A program made the position numbers and the translations under genes. From Desulfovibrio sp. Huiquan2017 (GTDB lineage Bacteria > Desulfobacterota > Desulfovibrionia > Desulfovibrionales > Desulfovibrionaceae): a stretch of 64,000 bases of DNA. How positions within the stretch are numbered: position 1 is the stretch's first letter; each line of letters opens with the position of its first letter. Below, piece after piece: positions 51,196-59,452 of this stretch. The notes under the pieces were generated by a model. The model had not been told where the DNA came from. It saw only the letters and a program-made list of their open reading frames with translations, and searched no databases. The DNA is taken from assembly GCF_017351175.1 (NCBI RefSeq), contig NZ_JAFMPN010000013.1, positions 93,590 through 157,589 of the forward strand. The letters are read 5' to 3'.

Positions 51196-52769
51196 TTGGC
51201 CCCCATGCGTTTGCGCCGCAGCCAAGAGCGGAACATGTCCGCGAACAGGCGGGCTTCCTTCAGGCCGAGGGCCAGGGACAGGAACATGTACACGGCCACC
51301 CAGACCGGGATGAGCGCCACCCACCACGGATTCCAGCCCGCAGTCAGGTACGCCCCCGCGCCGATGAGGGCGGAGAGTGGCAGGATGCGCAGGGCGGCCC
51401 CCAGGGGCATGGGCGACGAGCCACGTTTGCGGGTCAGGAGCGCAAAGAGCAGCCCGAAATTAAGCAGGGAGGATGCGCTTACGGCCAGGGCCAGTCCCAC
51501 ATGGGCCAGGGATTGCATGAGCAGCACGCCCAATCCGACGTTGACCGCCAGGCAGGCGATCGCGATCTTGACCGGGGTGCGCGTGTCCTCCAGGGCGTAG
51601 AACCCCGCCACCAGGGGCCGCGACAGGGCGATGAACGGCAGTCCGGCCGCATAGGCTACCAGGGCGTTGGCCGTGGCCGTCACCGCCGCGGGCGTGAACG
51701 CCCCGCGCTCGAAAAGCAGGGCGATGACCGGGGAGCTCAAGCCGATGAGCCCGGCGGCCGCAGGCAGGCTGATGAACAGCGTCAACCCCAGCGAGGCGGA
51801 CAGCGCTTCGTCGTATTCCTCCATCTCTCCCTTGGCCGCCAGCCTGGACAGGGAGGGCAGGGCCGCCGTGCTGATGGCGATGCCGAACACCCCCAGCGGG
51901 AACTGGACCAGCCGGTCCGCGTAGTAGAGGTAGGACACGGACCCCACCGGCAGGAACGAGGCCAGCAGGGTGCCGAGCAGGATGTTCAATTGATACACGG
52001 CCGCTCCGAAAACCGTGGGCAGCATGAGCATGCCCATGCGGGCCACGCCCCGGTTGCCCCAGGACCACGGTCCGCGCCAGGAAAATCCGGTGCGCCGAAG
52101 AGACGGCTGTTGCAGCAGCCACTGGGCCGCGCCGCCAACGAGCACCCCGTAGGCCATGCAGTAGGCCACGTTGAATCCGGCGAACCAGCCGAACAGGGCC
52201 GCCCCGATGAGCGACAGGTTCAGGGCCACTGGGGCCAGGGCCGGAGTCAGGAAATGATTGCGCGAGTTGAGGATGCCCATGCACAGGGCCACGCCGCAGA
52301 TGAGCACCACATAAGGGAAGCAGATGCGCACCAGATCCACGGTGACCGCGAACTGCGCGTGGTTGTCCAGGAAGCCCGGGGCGATGGCCATGGTCAGCGG
52401 CCGGGCCAGCAGCTCCACGACCACGGTGATCCCGACCAGCACCACGGCCAGCCAGATCGCGGCGGACCGCGCCATGGCCTGGGCCGCCTCTTCCCCCTCC
52501 TCCTCCATGAGCCGGGAATAGATGGGGATGAAGGCCATGGTCAGGGAACCTTCGCCGAACAGCCGCCGCAGCAGGTTGGGAATGCGGAAGGCCACGAAAA
52601 AGGCGTCGGCGAACAACCCCGCGCCCAGGGTGAAGGCCACGATGATGTCCCTGACGAACCCCAAGATGCGCGAGACCAGGGTGGCTCCCGCCACCACCGC
52701 CGCGTTCCGGGCTATGCGTCTGCCGTGATCGCCCACTTGATCCACCATCCGCACTCGTTTTGCCGCCAT
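51192..52769 (-). CDS. murJ: Lipid II flippase MurJ
   Basis: Flips lipid II across the inner membrane for peptidoglycan synthesis. About 525 residues, 14 hydrophobic segments. ATLVSRILGFVRDIIVAFTLG, ADAFFVAFRIPNLLRRLFGEGS and VSYLYYADRLVQFPLGVFGIA are MurJ/MviN signatures. The ATG before AAKRVR is used; an upstream TTG (52790) and a later ATG (52748) are alternatives. Heads the run that leads, with overlaps, into the split ATPase genes. Confidence 0.95.
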   Translation of the reverse strand: MAAKRVRMVDQVGDHGRRIARNAAVVAGATLVSRILGFVRDIIVAFTLGAGLFADAFFVAFRIPNLLRRLFGEGSLTMAFIPIYSRLMEEEGEEAAQAMARSAAIWLAVVLVGITVVVELLARPLTMAIAPGFLDNHAQFAVTVDLVRICFPYVVLICGVALCMGILNSRNHFLTPALAPVALNLSLIGAALFGWFAGFNVAYCMAYGVLVGGAAQWLLQQPSLRRTGFSWRGPWSWGNRGVARMGMLMLPTVFGAAVYQLNILLGTLLASFLPVGSVSYLYYADRLVQFPLGVFGIAISTAALPSLSRLAAKGEMEEYDEALSASLGLTLFISLPAAAGLIGLSSPVIALLFERGAFTPAAVTATANALVAYAAGLPFIALSRPLVAGFYALEDTRTPVKIAIACLAVNVGLGVLLMQSLAHVGLALAVSASSLLNFGLLFALLTRKRGSSPMPLGAALRILPLSALIGAGAYLTAGWNPWWVALIPVWVAVYMFLSLALGLKEARLFADMFRSWLRRKRMGAK

Positions 52770-52946
52770 CGGATTTTTTGCACAGGACAACCTTTGGAAA
52801 TTTTATGGGGAATTGCGCCATTCGCTGAAAAGGCCGCCTCTGTCGACCGCCGCCAGCACGGTTGGTCCGGTGCCGGTGTGCCGGTCCATCCCCCGCCCCC
52901 ATTGGCCGTCGCTAACTCGGCTCGGGGACCGGTCCCGCCCGTCCGA

Positions 52947-52981
52947 CCGCAACCGCCTTTCGCAGACCGTTGCGGTTGCGG
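52947..52981 (-). terminator. Inverted repeat after mutM
   Basis: Perfect 10-bp arms CCGCAACCGC/GCGGTTGCGG around a 15-base loop, immediately after the mutM stop codon. No T-run follows, so it may be a weak terminator or another hairpin. Confidence 0.5.
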
Positions 52982-52983
52982 AT

Positions 52984-53802
52984 TCATCGCCTGCGCTGGC
53001 ACGCGGGGCAGAAGGTGGAGGTCCGGCCCGCCACGGTCACGGCCCTGAGCGTCTCCCCGCACGTTTTGCACGGTTCGCCTTTGCGTCCATACACGTTGAA
53101 GCTGTTCTGGAACGCTCCGGCGTCGCCGTGCGCGTTCACATAGTCTGAAATGGAACTGCCGTTTTCGGCAATGGCCTGCCGGAGCACGGCCTGTAACTCG
53201 GAGAACAGCCGGACCGCGTTGGCCCGGCCTACCCGGCTGCCTCGGGTCTCGGGGTGAATGCCCGCCCGGAACAGGGATTCGTCCGCATAAATGTTGCCCA
53301 CACCCGCCACTACCGACTGATTGAGCAGCAACGCCTTGATGGCGCAATTGCGTCCGGTGACCCGTTCCGCCAGCACTTCGGGCGCGGTCTCCAGCGGCTC
53401 GGGCCCGGCCTTGCACAGGAAGTCCCAGCAGTCCAGCTCGCCCGCCGCAAAACAGCGCACGTAGCCGAACTTGCGCATGTCCGCAAAGAACAACAACGAA
53501 CCGTCGTCCAAATGAAACAGGATGCGGTCATGCTTCTCCGCCGCGCGTGCCGGGCAGTGCACCACGCGGCCGGTCATCTTCAGATGAAAGGCCAGGGTGG
53601 ACCCGTTGTCCAACTCCACGAGCAGGACCTTGGCCCGCCGCCGCACATGGGTGATGGTGCGGCCCAACACCTTGGGCGTCAGGGTTTCCTCGGGTTCGCT
53701 CAACCGCGTCAGCCCCGGGACCTCCACCGATACGATGGTCCGGCCCGTCGCCGATGCGGCCAATCCGCGCGCAATCACTTCCACTTCAGGTAGTTCCGGC
53801 AT
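52984..53802 (-). CDS. mutM: Formamidopyrimidine-DNA glycosylase
   Basis: Base-excision repair of 8-oxoguanine and formamidopyrimidines. 272 residues: N-terminal PELPEVE with catalytic Pro2 and Glu3, central NIYADESLFRAGIHP, and a C-terminal zinc finger CKTCGE..CPAC. The upstream in-frame extension has no homology. The repeat copy 2 lies upstream. A 200-base gap separates it from murJ, so the two may be separate units. Confidence 0.97.
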   Translation of the reverse strand: MPELPEVEVIARGLAASATGRTIVSVEVPGLTRLSEPEETLTPKVLGRTITHVRRRAKVLLVELDNGSTLAFHLKMTGRVVHCPARAAEKHDRILFHLDDGSLLFFADMRKFGYVRCFAAGELDCWDFLCKAGPEPLETAPEVLAERVTGRNCAIKALLLNQSVVAGVGNIYADESLFRAGIHPETRGSRVGRANAVRLFSELQAVLRQAIAENGSSISDYVNAHGDAGAFQNSFNVYGRKGEPCKTCGETLRAVTVAGRTSTFCPACQRRR

Positions 53803-53993
53803 GGTTTGGTGAGTACCTGAAATCGGACCGGCTGAAAAGCGTTCCGCCCGGTTCTCGGATAAGAAGAGTCCCCGCCGGGGGGGTGCCCCAGGCCTCCGCG
53901 AAATCAACCGTTCCCCGCACGCCCCTGCCGTAGGCACCCGAACAATGCGACTTATATCGTTATCCCCTTCCCGTAGGCGAAAATCCGTGTGGT
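53803..53993. other. Gap between mutM and repeat copy 2
   Basis: No gene recognised in this stretch of about 190 bases. No clear promoter seen. Confidence 0.4.
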
Positions 53994-54119
53994 GAAAAAA
54001 GATCGCGCCGGAGGCGCAAAAATGGGATGCAAGGGCGCGTGTCCTTGCCCGCCGGAGGCGAAATCCTTTTGATTTTCGCCGCGAAGCGGCTTTCAATACC
54101 TGATTTTCCCCAAGGAGTT
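53994..54119 (-). repeat. 126-bp dispersed repeat, copy 2
   Basis: Inverted relative to copy 1 at 40321-40446; 114 of 126 positions agree by hand count with no gaps. Same chain of hairpins and closing T-run. It lies in the gap between the DUF6125-like gene and mutM. The two copies, about 13.5 kb apart, could recombine to invert the region between them. Confidence 0.9.
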
Positions 54120-54197
54120 AAAGGGAAGGTTCCCCAAAAATGGAGAGGAGGTTCAGGGGGCAACCGCGATCTGCGGGCCGGGTTCCGACCGGCCGGT

Positions 54198-54911
54198 CTA
54201 CGCTTCGGCCAAAGTGAACCGCCAGGCGCAGGCCCAGTCCTCCGGGTGGGGATCGGGCGGGCAGCCGATGCATTCGCAGCGCAATCGGGGGTCGATCTCA
54301 TGGGCGAAGCCGGTGTACTCGGTGGTGCCGCCGGATTTGCAGGGGTAGTCGGGCAGGCCGCGCCGTTTGCGGGCGGTCTGCACGCGGCAGTCGGTCATGC
54401 GGAAGACGAGGGAAGTGGCGGTCTCTTCGGAAAATTCCCATTGGTTGAGGCGGCCGTACATGCGTGCGGCCAAAGCGGCCTTGAGCGCGGGGATGCCGCC
54501 GCGTTCCGGCAACCCGAGCGCGGCCTTGGCCCGGCGGGCCTCCAGGGGGGCGAACCGGGCCCAGCAGGTGTCGTTGATTCGTTTGGCCGCGTCCATTCCC
54601 GCCGATTTTTCCACGGCCTGGAACCAGACGCCGTCGGCGGCCAGCCAGCCCGTGCGCAGGGCCTGGGCGGCATTCGCCAGCACGGCCGGGGGCACCCCCG
54701 AGGCCAGCCCGTCGGTTTCCCGGCCCAGCGCTCGTTCGAGCTTGCCCTTCAGGATCGCTTCCAGCTTGTCTCCGGCCTCGCTTTCGGCGTCCAGCGCCGC
54801 GTCCAGTCCCAACTGATGCACGCTTTCGGCCAGCCACAGTCCGTAATGCGCCGACAACTGCCGGATGACACCGACCAATTCCTCCAGCCTGTTCGCATTC
54901 GTCTCGCTCAC
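54198..54911 (-). CDS. Conserved hypothetical protein (DUF6125-like)
   Basis: 237 residues, no membrane segment. Helical first two-thirds (HYGLWLAESVHQLGLDAALDAESEAG), then a Cys-rich end: RMTDCRVQTARKRRGLPDYPCKSGG and RCECIGCPPDPHPEDWACAWRF. The C-terminal part suggests a bound metal or ligand. DUF6125 is a tentative recollection. GTG start with GGGAGG five bases upstream; longer starts are rejected. Confidence 0.75.
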   Translation of the reverse strand: MSETNANRLEELVGVIRQLSAHYGLWLAESVHQLGLDAALDAESEAGDKLEAILKGKLERALGRETDGLASGVPPAVLANAAQALRTGWLAADGVWFQAVEKSAGMDAAKRINDTCWARFAPLEARRAKAALGLPERGGIPALKAALAARMYGRLNQWEFSEETATSLVFRMTDCRVQTARKRRGLPDYPCKSGGTTEYTGFAHEIDPRLRCECIGCPPDPHPEDWACAWRFTLAEA

Positions 54912-55003
54912 GGCAACCTCCCGGTTTTGGTCAGCACTACACGGGAAGCGGGCGTGGAGGCAAGGGACGCCTGCCGGGGAAAGCCCGGCGCGGCGGGTGC
55001 GGG

Positions 55004-56401
55004 CTAGTCGAGTTGGTCCAGATCCCAGGGCTTGCGCAGAAACATGCCGCTCTTCAGTTCGGGGTGGTCGCAGATGAGGATAGCCCGTTGCCCGGGGTGG
55101 GAGATTGCCGCTCCCTGGCCTGTTTCGTCTTCGAGGCCGTAATCCTCGGCGGAGATGTGGGGGCGGATCAGGCCGGGAACGAGGGCCTCCACGGGTTCGC
55201 CGGTATCCCAGCGCGCCTTGGTCTGGACGAGCCAGCGTCCCGAGGCCAGGGGAGAGAGGATGCGGGCGAGCACTGGGCGTTTTTCGGTCGGGTCGGGCGG
55301 CTGGGCGATGGGGCCGCGGCAGGCCGGGTCGAAGAAGCCGGTGGTCAGGGGCCGCGAAGCGGCGTTGACCAGCTCGGACAGGTATATCTCGGGTTGGAAA
55401 CGGCCCGTGGCGGCGTGGTTGAGGGCGGTCTTGTAAGCGTCCACGACCTGGGCCAGATAGGCGGAACTCTTGGTCCGGCCCTCGATCTTGAGGGAGGCGA
55501 CCTTCATGCGCCGGAACCATTCGATGTAGTGCAGCAGGCAGAGGTCTTCGGCGGCGAAGAATTTGGTCCAATTGTCGGTGTCGAGCGCGGCGGACAGGGC
55601 GCGGTCGGCCGGGGATTGCGAGGTCGAGCCGTCGTGGTCCGGTGTGGAGAAGGCGAATTCCTCGGGCGCGTCGAAGGTAAATTCCTCGGTGAACGGGTGG
55701 GAATACTCACGGATTTCCCAGAGCTTTTCACCGGGCCTGGTGCGCTCTTCGAAGGTCATGGACACGGGCCGGTATTCGTAGCGGCAAGGGTGCGAGCACT
55801 GGCCGAGATTGCCTGGCCGGTCGTTGAGCAGGGCGGACATGTAGCAGCGGCCGGACACGGCCATGCACATGGCCCCGTGCGTAAAGACCTCAAGCTCCAT
55901 GGTGGGCATCTGTTTGCGGCAGGCGTCGAGCATTTCGCCCAGTTCGCTGGAGCGCAGTTCGCGGGCCACATTGACGCGCTTGGCCCCGTTTTCGCGCCAG
56001 AAGCGCACGGCCTCCACGTTGGAGGTGTTGGCCTGGGTGGAGATGTGCACCGGGATTTCGGGCAGTTCGCGCCGGAGCAGCCGGATGATGCCGGGGTCGG
56101 CGGCGATGATCGCGTCGGGCTTGAGTTCGCCCAAGGTCTCGATCTGTTCGCGCACGGCGCGCATGTGCGATTGGCGCGGGTATACGTTGAGGGTGTAGTA
56201 GAGCTTGACCCCGGCCTGGTGGGCGCGGGTTACGGCCTGGTCCAGGGCCTGGCGGTCGAACCCACCGGCGCCGGCGCGCAGATTGAGTCCCTCGCCGCCG
56301 AGATACACGGCGTCCGCGCCATACAGGATGGCGGTTTCGAGTTTTTCCATGTCCCCCGCGGGGGCGAGCAATTCCGGTATGAACGGGCGGGCATCGGGCA
56401 T
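55004..56401 (-). CDS. U32 family peptidase-like protein
   Basis: 465 residues. LLAPAGDMEKLETAILYGADAVYLGGEGLNLRA, FTHGAMCMAVSGRCYMSALLNDR and GQCSHPCRYEY are the U32 core with the conserved cysteines. Several U32 members (TrhP, RlhA, UbiU/V) act in RNA or quinone hydroxylation with an iron-sulfur cluster rather than as peptidases. The cysteines here fit that. A C-terminal domain of about 120 residues follows. Confidence 0.92.
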   Translation of the reverse strand: MPDARPFIPELLAPAGDMEKLETAILYGADAVYLGGEGLNLRAGAGGFDRQALDQAVTRAHQAGVKLYYTLNVYPRQSHMRAVREQIETLGELKPDAIIAADPGIIRLLRRELPEIPVHISTQANTSNVEAVRFWRENGAKRVNVARELRSSELGEMLDACRKQMPTMELEVFTHGAMCMAVSGRCYMSALLNDRPGNLGQCSHPCRYEYRPVSMTFEERTRPGEKLWEIREYSHPFTEEFTFDAPEEFAFSTPDHDGSTSQSPADRALSAALDTDNWTKFFAAEDLCLLHYIEWFRRMKVASLKIEGRTKSSAYLAQVVDAYKTALNHAATGRFQPEIYLSELVNAASRPLTTGFFDPACRGPIAQPPDPTEKRPVLARILSPLASGRWLVQTKARWDTGEPVEALVPGLIRPHISAEDYGLEDETGQGAAISHPGQRAILICDHPELKSGMFLRKPWDLDQLD

Positions 56402-56456
56402 GAGCGCAGCCTATATGAAGGATGTGGGTTTCGCCAAGGGAAAGTGGGGGCGGACG

Positions 56457-57317
56457 TTAGACCGGCAGACCCTTGGCCCGCCGCGCCGCCTTCATCTTGT
56501 CGAGCAGTTCGTTGGGGATGTCCAGGTTGCCCCGGCCTACGCCGAGCTTGATTTCCGGCTTGTTGGTCCCGTGAAAGTCCGAGCCGCCGCTCTTGAGCAG
56601 CCCCAGCCGGTCGGCCATTTCGCCGTAGGCCTTGGTGTCGGCCGGGGAGTGTTCGGAGTAGTAGACCTCCATGCCGTCCAAGCCGAGATCCATAAGGCGG
56701 CGAACCATCTTTTCTGTCTCGGGATAGCTCAGTTTCAGCGCGAAGGGGTGGGCCAGGATGGACGTGGCTCCGATGTCGTTCAGGAGGGCAAAGGCCCGTT
56801 GGGGCGTGAGCTTGCGCTTGGGCACGTAGGCCCGGCCGTTGTCGCCGACCCAGACCTTGAACGCCTCGTCCATGGACGAGGCCACGCCCAGGGCCATGAG
56901 CTCCTGGGCAAAATGCGGGCGGCCGACGGTCCCTTTGGCCCGGGCGGCCACGGCTTCGTAAGTGATGTTCACGCCGAGCGAGCGCAGTTTGGCCACGATT
57001 TCGTGGTTGCGGTTGGCCCGCCCCTCGATGACCCAGTCAAAGGCCTTCTGCAATTCGTCGGCCCGCTCCGGCAGCCACAGTGCGACCACGTGGATCCAGC
57101 CCGTGCCTTCGGGGGATTCCAGGCTCAGCTCCGCGCCCGGGATGACCTCCACCCCGAGCCGTTTCCCGGCCTCCACGGCCTCGGCCACGCCCTGGAAGGT
57201 GTCGTGATCGGTGACCGCGATGGCGTCCAGCCCGCTTGCCGCAGCCAGTTCCACCAACGCCGTGGGCGACAGCGTCCCGTCCGAGGCCGTGGTGTGCGTA
57301 TGCAGATCTATACTCAT
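56457..57317 (-). CDS. rnm: PHP-domain exoribonuclease, RNase AM type
   Basis: 286 residues. MSIDLHTHTTASDGTLSP (metal His motif), VTDHDTFQGV, IPGAELS, RPHFAQEL, LAHPFAL and GGSDFHG form the PHP set of metal ligands. The family (YciV/TrpH, now RNase AM) degrades RNA 5' to 3' and matures rRNA 5' ends. DNA polymerase PHP or histidinol-phosphatase are alternatives but fit less well. Divergent from the Trm112-like gene. Confidence 0.9.
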   Translation of the reverse strand: MSIDLHTHTTASDGTLSPTALVELAAASGLDAIAVTDHDTFQGVAEAVEAGKRLGVEVIPGAELSLESPEGTGWIHVVALWLPERADELQKAFDWVIEGRANRNHEIVAKLRSLGVNITYEAVAARAKGTVGRPHFAQELMALGVASSMDEAFKVWVGDNGRAYVPKRKLTPQRAFALLNDIGATSILAHPFALKLSYPETEKMVRRLMDLGLDGMEVYYSEHSPADTKAYGEMADRLGLLKSGGSDFHGTNKPEIKLGVGRGNLDIPNELLDKMKAARRAKGLPV

Positions 57318-57449
57318 GGATAGTGCCCTGTCCGGTTGTCGGTTGTTTAAATTTCAAGGATACAGGCTCCGCGCCGGGAGGTAAAGCCCGGAACGGTTGC
57401 CAATGCCCGCGTCCAGGGCTATCCTGCCTCCGATCCAAAGGAGAACGCC

Positions 57450-57638
57450 ATGACCCTGAACAAAGATTTGCTCGACATTCTGGCCTGCCCCCGGTGCAAA
57501 GGCGGCCTTGAACCCACTCCGGCCGGTGACGGCCTCGTTTGCCCCCAATGCAAGGTCGTCTACCCGGTCAAGGACGACATCCCCATCATGCTCGATGACC
57601 AGGCCGTTTCCGAAAAGGACTGGACTGGTTCAAAATAG
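57450..57638 (+). CDS. Trm112/YcaR family zinc-ribbon-like protein
   Basis: 62 residues. LLDILACPRCKGGLEPT and GLVCPQCKVVYPVKDDIPIML give four cysteines for zinc and the family ending. In other organisms Trm112 activates methyltransferases; bacterial roles are unclear. AAAGGAG lies seven bases before the ATG. A strong terminator follows. Confidence 0.93.
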   Translation: MTLNKDLLDILACPRCKGGLEPTPAGDGLVCPQCKVVYPVKDDIPIMLDDQAVSEKDWTGSK

Positions 57639-57659
57639 CCGTCCGATTGCAAAAAGCGC

Positions 57660-57700
57660 AAACCGCCCTGCCGACATTTCCCGGCAGGGCGGTTTTTTTT
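57660..57700 (+). terminator. Intrinsic terminator
   Basis: 14-bp stem AAACCGCCCTGCCG/CGGCAGGGCGGTTT with an 8-base loop and a run of eight T. Ends the Trm112-like gene and isolates the heat-shock operon. Confidence 0.95.
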
Positions 57701-57818
57701 GATGCCGCCGGATTCCGGAGGGTTCCACGCTCTCGGGGGAATCCTGTCCGCCGGAGCTGCTCCCGCCTTTTTTCGTTTGCGGAAAACAGGAAGGACGAAT
57801 TTTTTTCCACAGGGAGTC

Positions 57819-57846
57819 TTGACGATCGAAAAAGGGTGGCTATTTT
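57819..57846 (+). promoter_or_regulatory. Promoter of the hsp20 pair
   Basis: TTGACG and TATTTT with 16 bp between, about 35 bases before the first hsp20 start. It resembles the housekeeping sigma-70 type; the sigma-32 -10 (CCCCAT) is absent and no CIRCE repeat is seen. Confidence 0.65.
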
Positions 57847-57879
57847 TGATTTCGAACGAACGAAAAGGAGGTGCCGTTC

Positions 57880-58293
57880 ATGGTTATCGATTTCAATACG
57901 CTTTACAATTTCCCGTCCCGGATGGATCGTGTCTTTGAGGAAATGCTGCGATCGCCCATGGGCGACGACCGTCGTCTGGCCTACCCCCCGCTCAATCTGA
58001 GCAGTGACGACGAGAATATTTACGTCCGCGCGGAAGTGCCCGGAGTGACCATCGACGACGTGGAACTGACGTTGACCGACAAGACGCTGGTCATCAAGGG
58101 CGAGCGCACCGCCCCGGAAGGAAAATTCTATCGGCAGGAACGCCCGAGTGGTGTTTTCCACAGAGTTATAAACATCGGAGTGCCGGTGGACAGGGACAAA
58201 GTGGCCGCGACTATGAAGGACGGGGTCCTGACTGTGACGCTGCCCAAGTCCGAAGAGGTCAAGCCGCGCACCATCAGCATCGACGTTGCCTAA
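57880..58293 (+). CDS. Small heat-shock protein (Hsp20), first of pair
   Basis: ATP-independent holdase of 137 residues. Alpha-crystallin domain about 40-135, with VRAEVPGVTIDDVELTLTDKTLVIKGER and the core GVLTVTLPKSEE. The ATG stands seven bases after AAGGAGGT; the GTG three codons earlier is rejected. Translated with the second Hsp20, ten bases after its stop. Confidence 0.95.
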   Translation: MVIDFNTLYNFPSRMDRVFEEMLRSPMGDDRRLAYPPLNLSSDDENIYVRAEVPGVTIDDVELTLTDKTLVIKGERTAPEGKFYRQERPSGVFHRVINIGVPVDRDKVAATMKDGVLTVTLPKSEEVKPRTISIDVA

Positions 58294-58303
58294 GGAGGGT
58301 GTC

Positions 58304-58672
58304 ATGAACGAAGTCGCGAAGAAAGAGGAACGCAAGGAATTGAGCCGGTTCCGTCCGGCGACGGACATCCTGGAGCGCGAGGACGGCTTTCATATCTTCA
58401 TGGACATGCCCGGCGTGAACAAGAGCGATATGGTCATTGATCTGGAAGAGGATGAATTGACCGTCACGGGCCGTTCGAACCAGTGCTCCGCCCCGGGGGA
58501 GAAATTCCTGGAGGCGCAGTTCGGCGAGTGCGAGTTCGTGCGCGCCATCTCCATCTCCGACATCGTGGACCGGGAGCACATCAAGGCCTCCCTGGAAAAC
58601 GGCGTCCTGGAGCTGTTCCTGCCCAAGGTGGAGAAGGTCCAGCCCAAGCGGATCACCATCGAAGCGCAATAG
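58304..58672 (+). CDS. Small heat-shock protein (Hsp20), second of pair
   Basis: 122 residues. FRPATDILEREDGFHIFMDMPGVNKSDMVIDLEEDELTVTGRS and ENGVLELFLPKVEKVQPKRITIE. Only moderately like its neighbour, so the pair is an old duplication or two types that co-assemble. AAGGAGG overlaps the first gene's stop; ATG start five bases on. Confidence 0.95.
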   Translation: MNEVAKKEERKELSRFRPATDILEREDGFHIFMDMPGVNKSDMVIDLEEDELTVTGRSNQCSAPGEKFLEAQFGECEFVRAISISDIVDREHIKASLENGVLELFLPKVEKVQPKRITIEAQ

Positions 58673-58694
58673 TTTCGTTAGCCATTCCATTGAA

Positions 58695-58728
58695 AAGAGC
58701 CCCCGCGACTTCGGTCGCCGGGGCTCTT
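58695..58728. terminator. Bidirectional terminator of the hsp20 operon
   Basis: 15-bp stem AAGAGCCCCCGCGAC with one mismatch, closed by a TTCG tetraloop; it stands between convergent genes and could serve both. T-rich bases are sparse on the plus strand. Confidence 0.8.
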
Positions 58729-58770
58729 CGCGTTTCGGGGGGCAATGCGGCGCAGGACCGCCGGGAGCCG

Positions 58771-59451
58771 CTAGATGGCCCAGGTCTCGATATCGATCAA
58801 GCCCAGGCGGGCGGCGTAGCGGACAAGCTCCACTGAACTTTTGAGCCCGAGTTTCTTCATCAGGTTGGTGCGGTGGTTCTCCACGGTCTTGGGAGAGATG
58901 AACAATTGTTCGGCCACGTCCTTGGCGGTCAGGCCCTCGGCCAGCATGCGCATGACCTCCTGCTCGCGCGGAGTCAGGGTGGCGTAGGGATCGTCCGGGC
59001 CCTCGGAGGCGTCGCTCTTGGTCTGGAGCAGCTTGAAAATGACCTCCTGGGACAGGGCGCTGTCCAGGAAGAGGTTGCCGCCGGCCACGGTGTTGAGGCC
59101 CTTGATGAGCTGTCCGGCGGCGGATTCCTTGATGATGTAGCCGGTGGCCCCGGCGCGGAAGGCCTCGACGATGTAGTCGGCCTCGGAGTGCATGGAAATG
59201 ATTACGAACCGGGTTGAGGGCAGTTCGTCCTTGAGTTCGCGGATCATCTGGATGCCGCTCTTGTCCGGCATGGAGATGTCCACCAGGATGATGTCCGGCC
59301 TGTGGTCCCGGGCCAGGGCGATGCCTTCCCTGCCCGTGCCGGCTTCGGCGCAGACCGCGAAGTTCTCATCCCGGCTGATGATGGTCTTGAGGCCCTCCCG
59401 AAAGAGAGGGTGGTCATCGACGATCATGATGTCCAAGGTATTCGCTTCCAT
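58771..59451 (-). CDS. NarL/LuxR-type response regulator
   Basis: 226 residues. Receiver: IMIVDDHPLFREGL (phospho-site region), VDISMPDKSG (Asp57) and GYIIKESAAG (Lys). HTH: LTPREQEVMRMLAEGLTAKDVAEQLFISPKTVENHRTNLMKKLG. It starts one base after the histidine kinase stop, so the two form a cognate pair. Target genes are not identified. Confidence 0.95.
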   Translation of the reverse strand: MEANTLDIMIVDDHPLFREGLKTIISRDENFAVCAEAGTGREGIALARDHRPDIILVDISMPDKSGIQMIRELKDELPSTRFVIISMHSEADYIVEAFRAGATGYIIKESAAGQLIKGLNTVAGGNLFLDSALSQEVIFKLLQTKSDASEGPDDPYATLTPREQEVMRMLAEGLTAKDVAEQLFISPKTVENHRTNLMKKLGLKSSVELVRYAARLGLIDIETWAI

Positions 59452-59452
59452 G

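Noticed and set aside
57819..57879. Heat-shock sigma-32 promoter or CIRCE element before the hsp20 pair
   Set aside because: Neither the CCCCAT -10 nor the inverted repeat of CIRCE is present.
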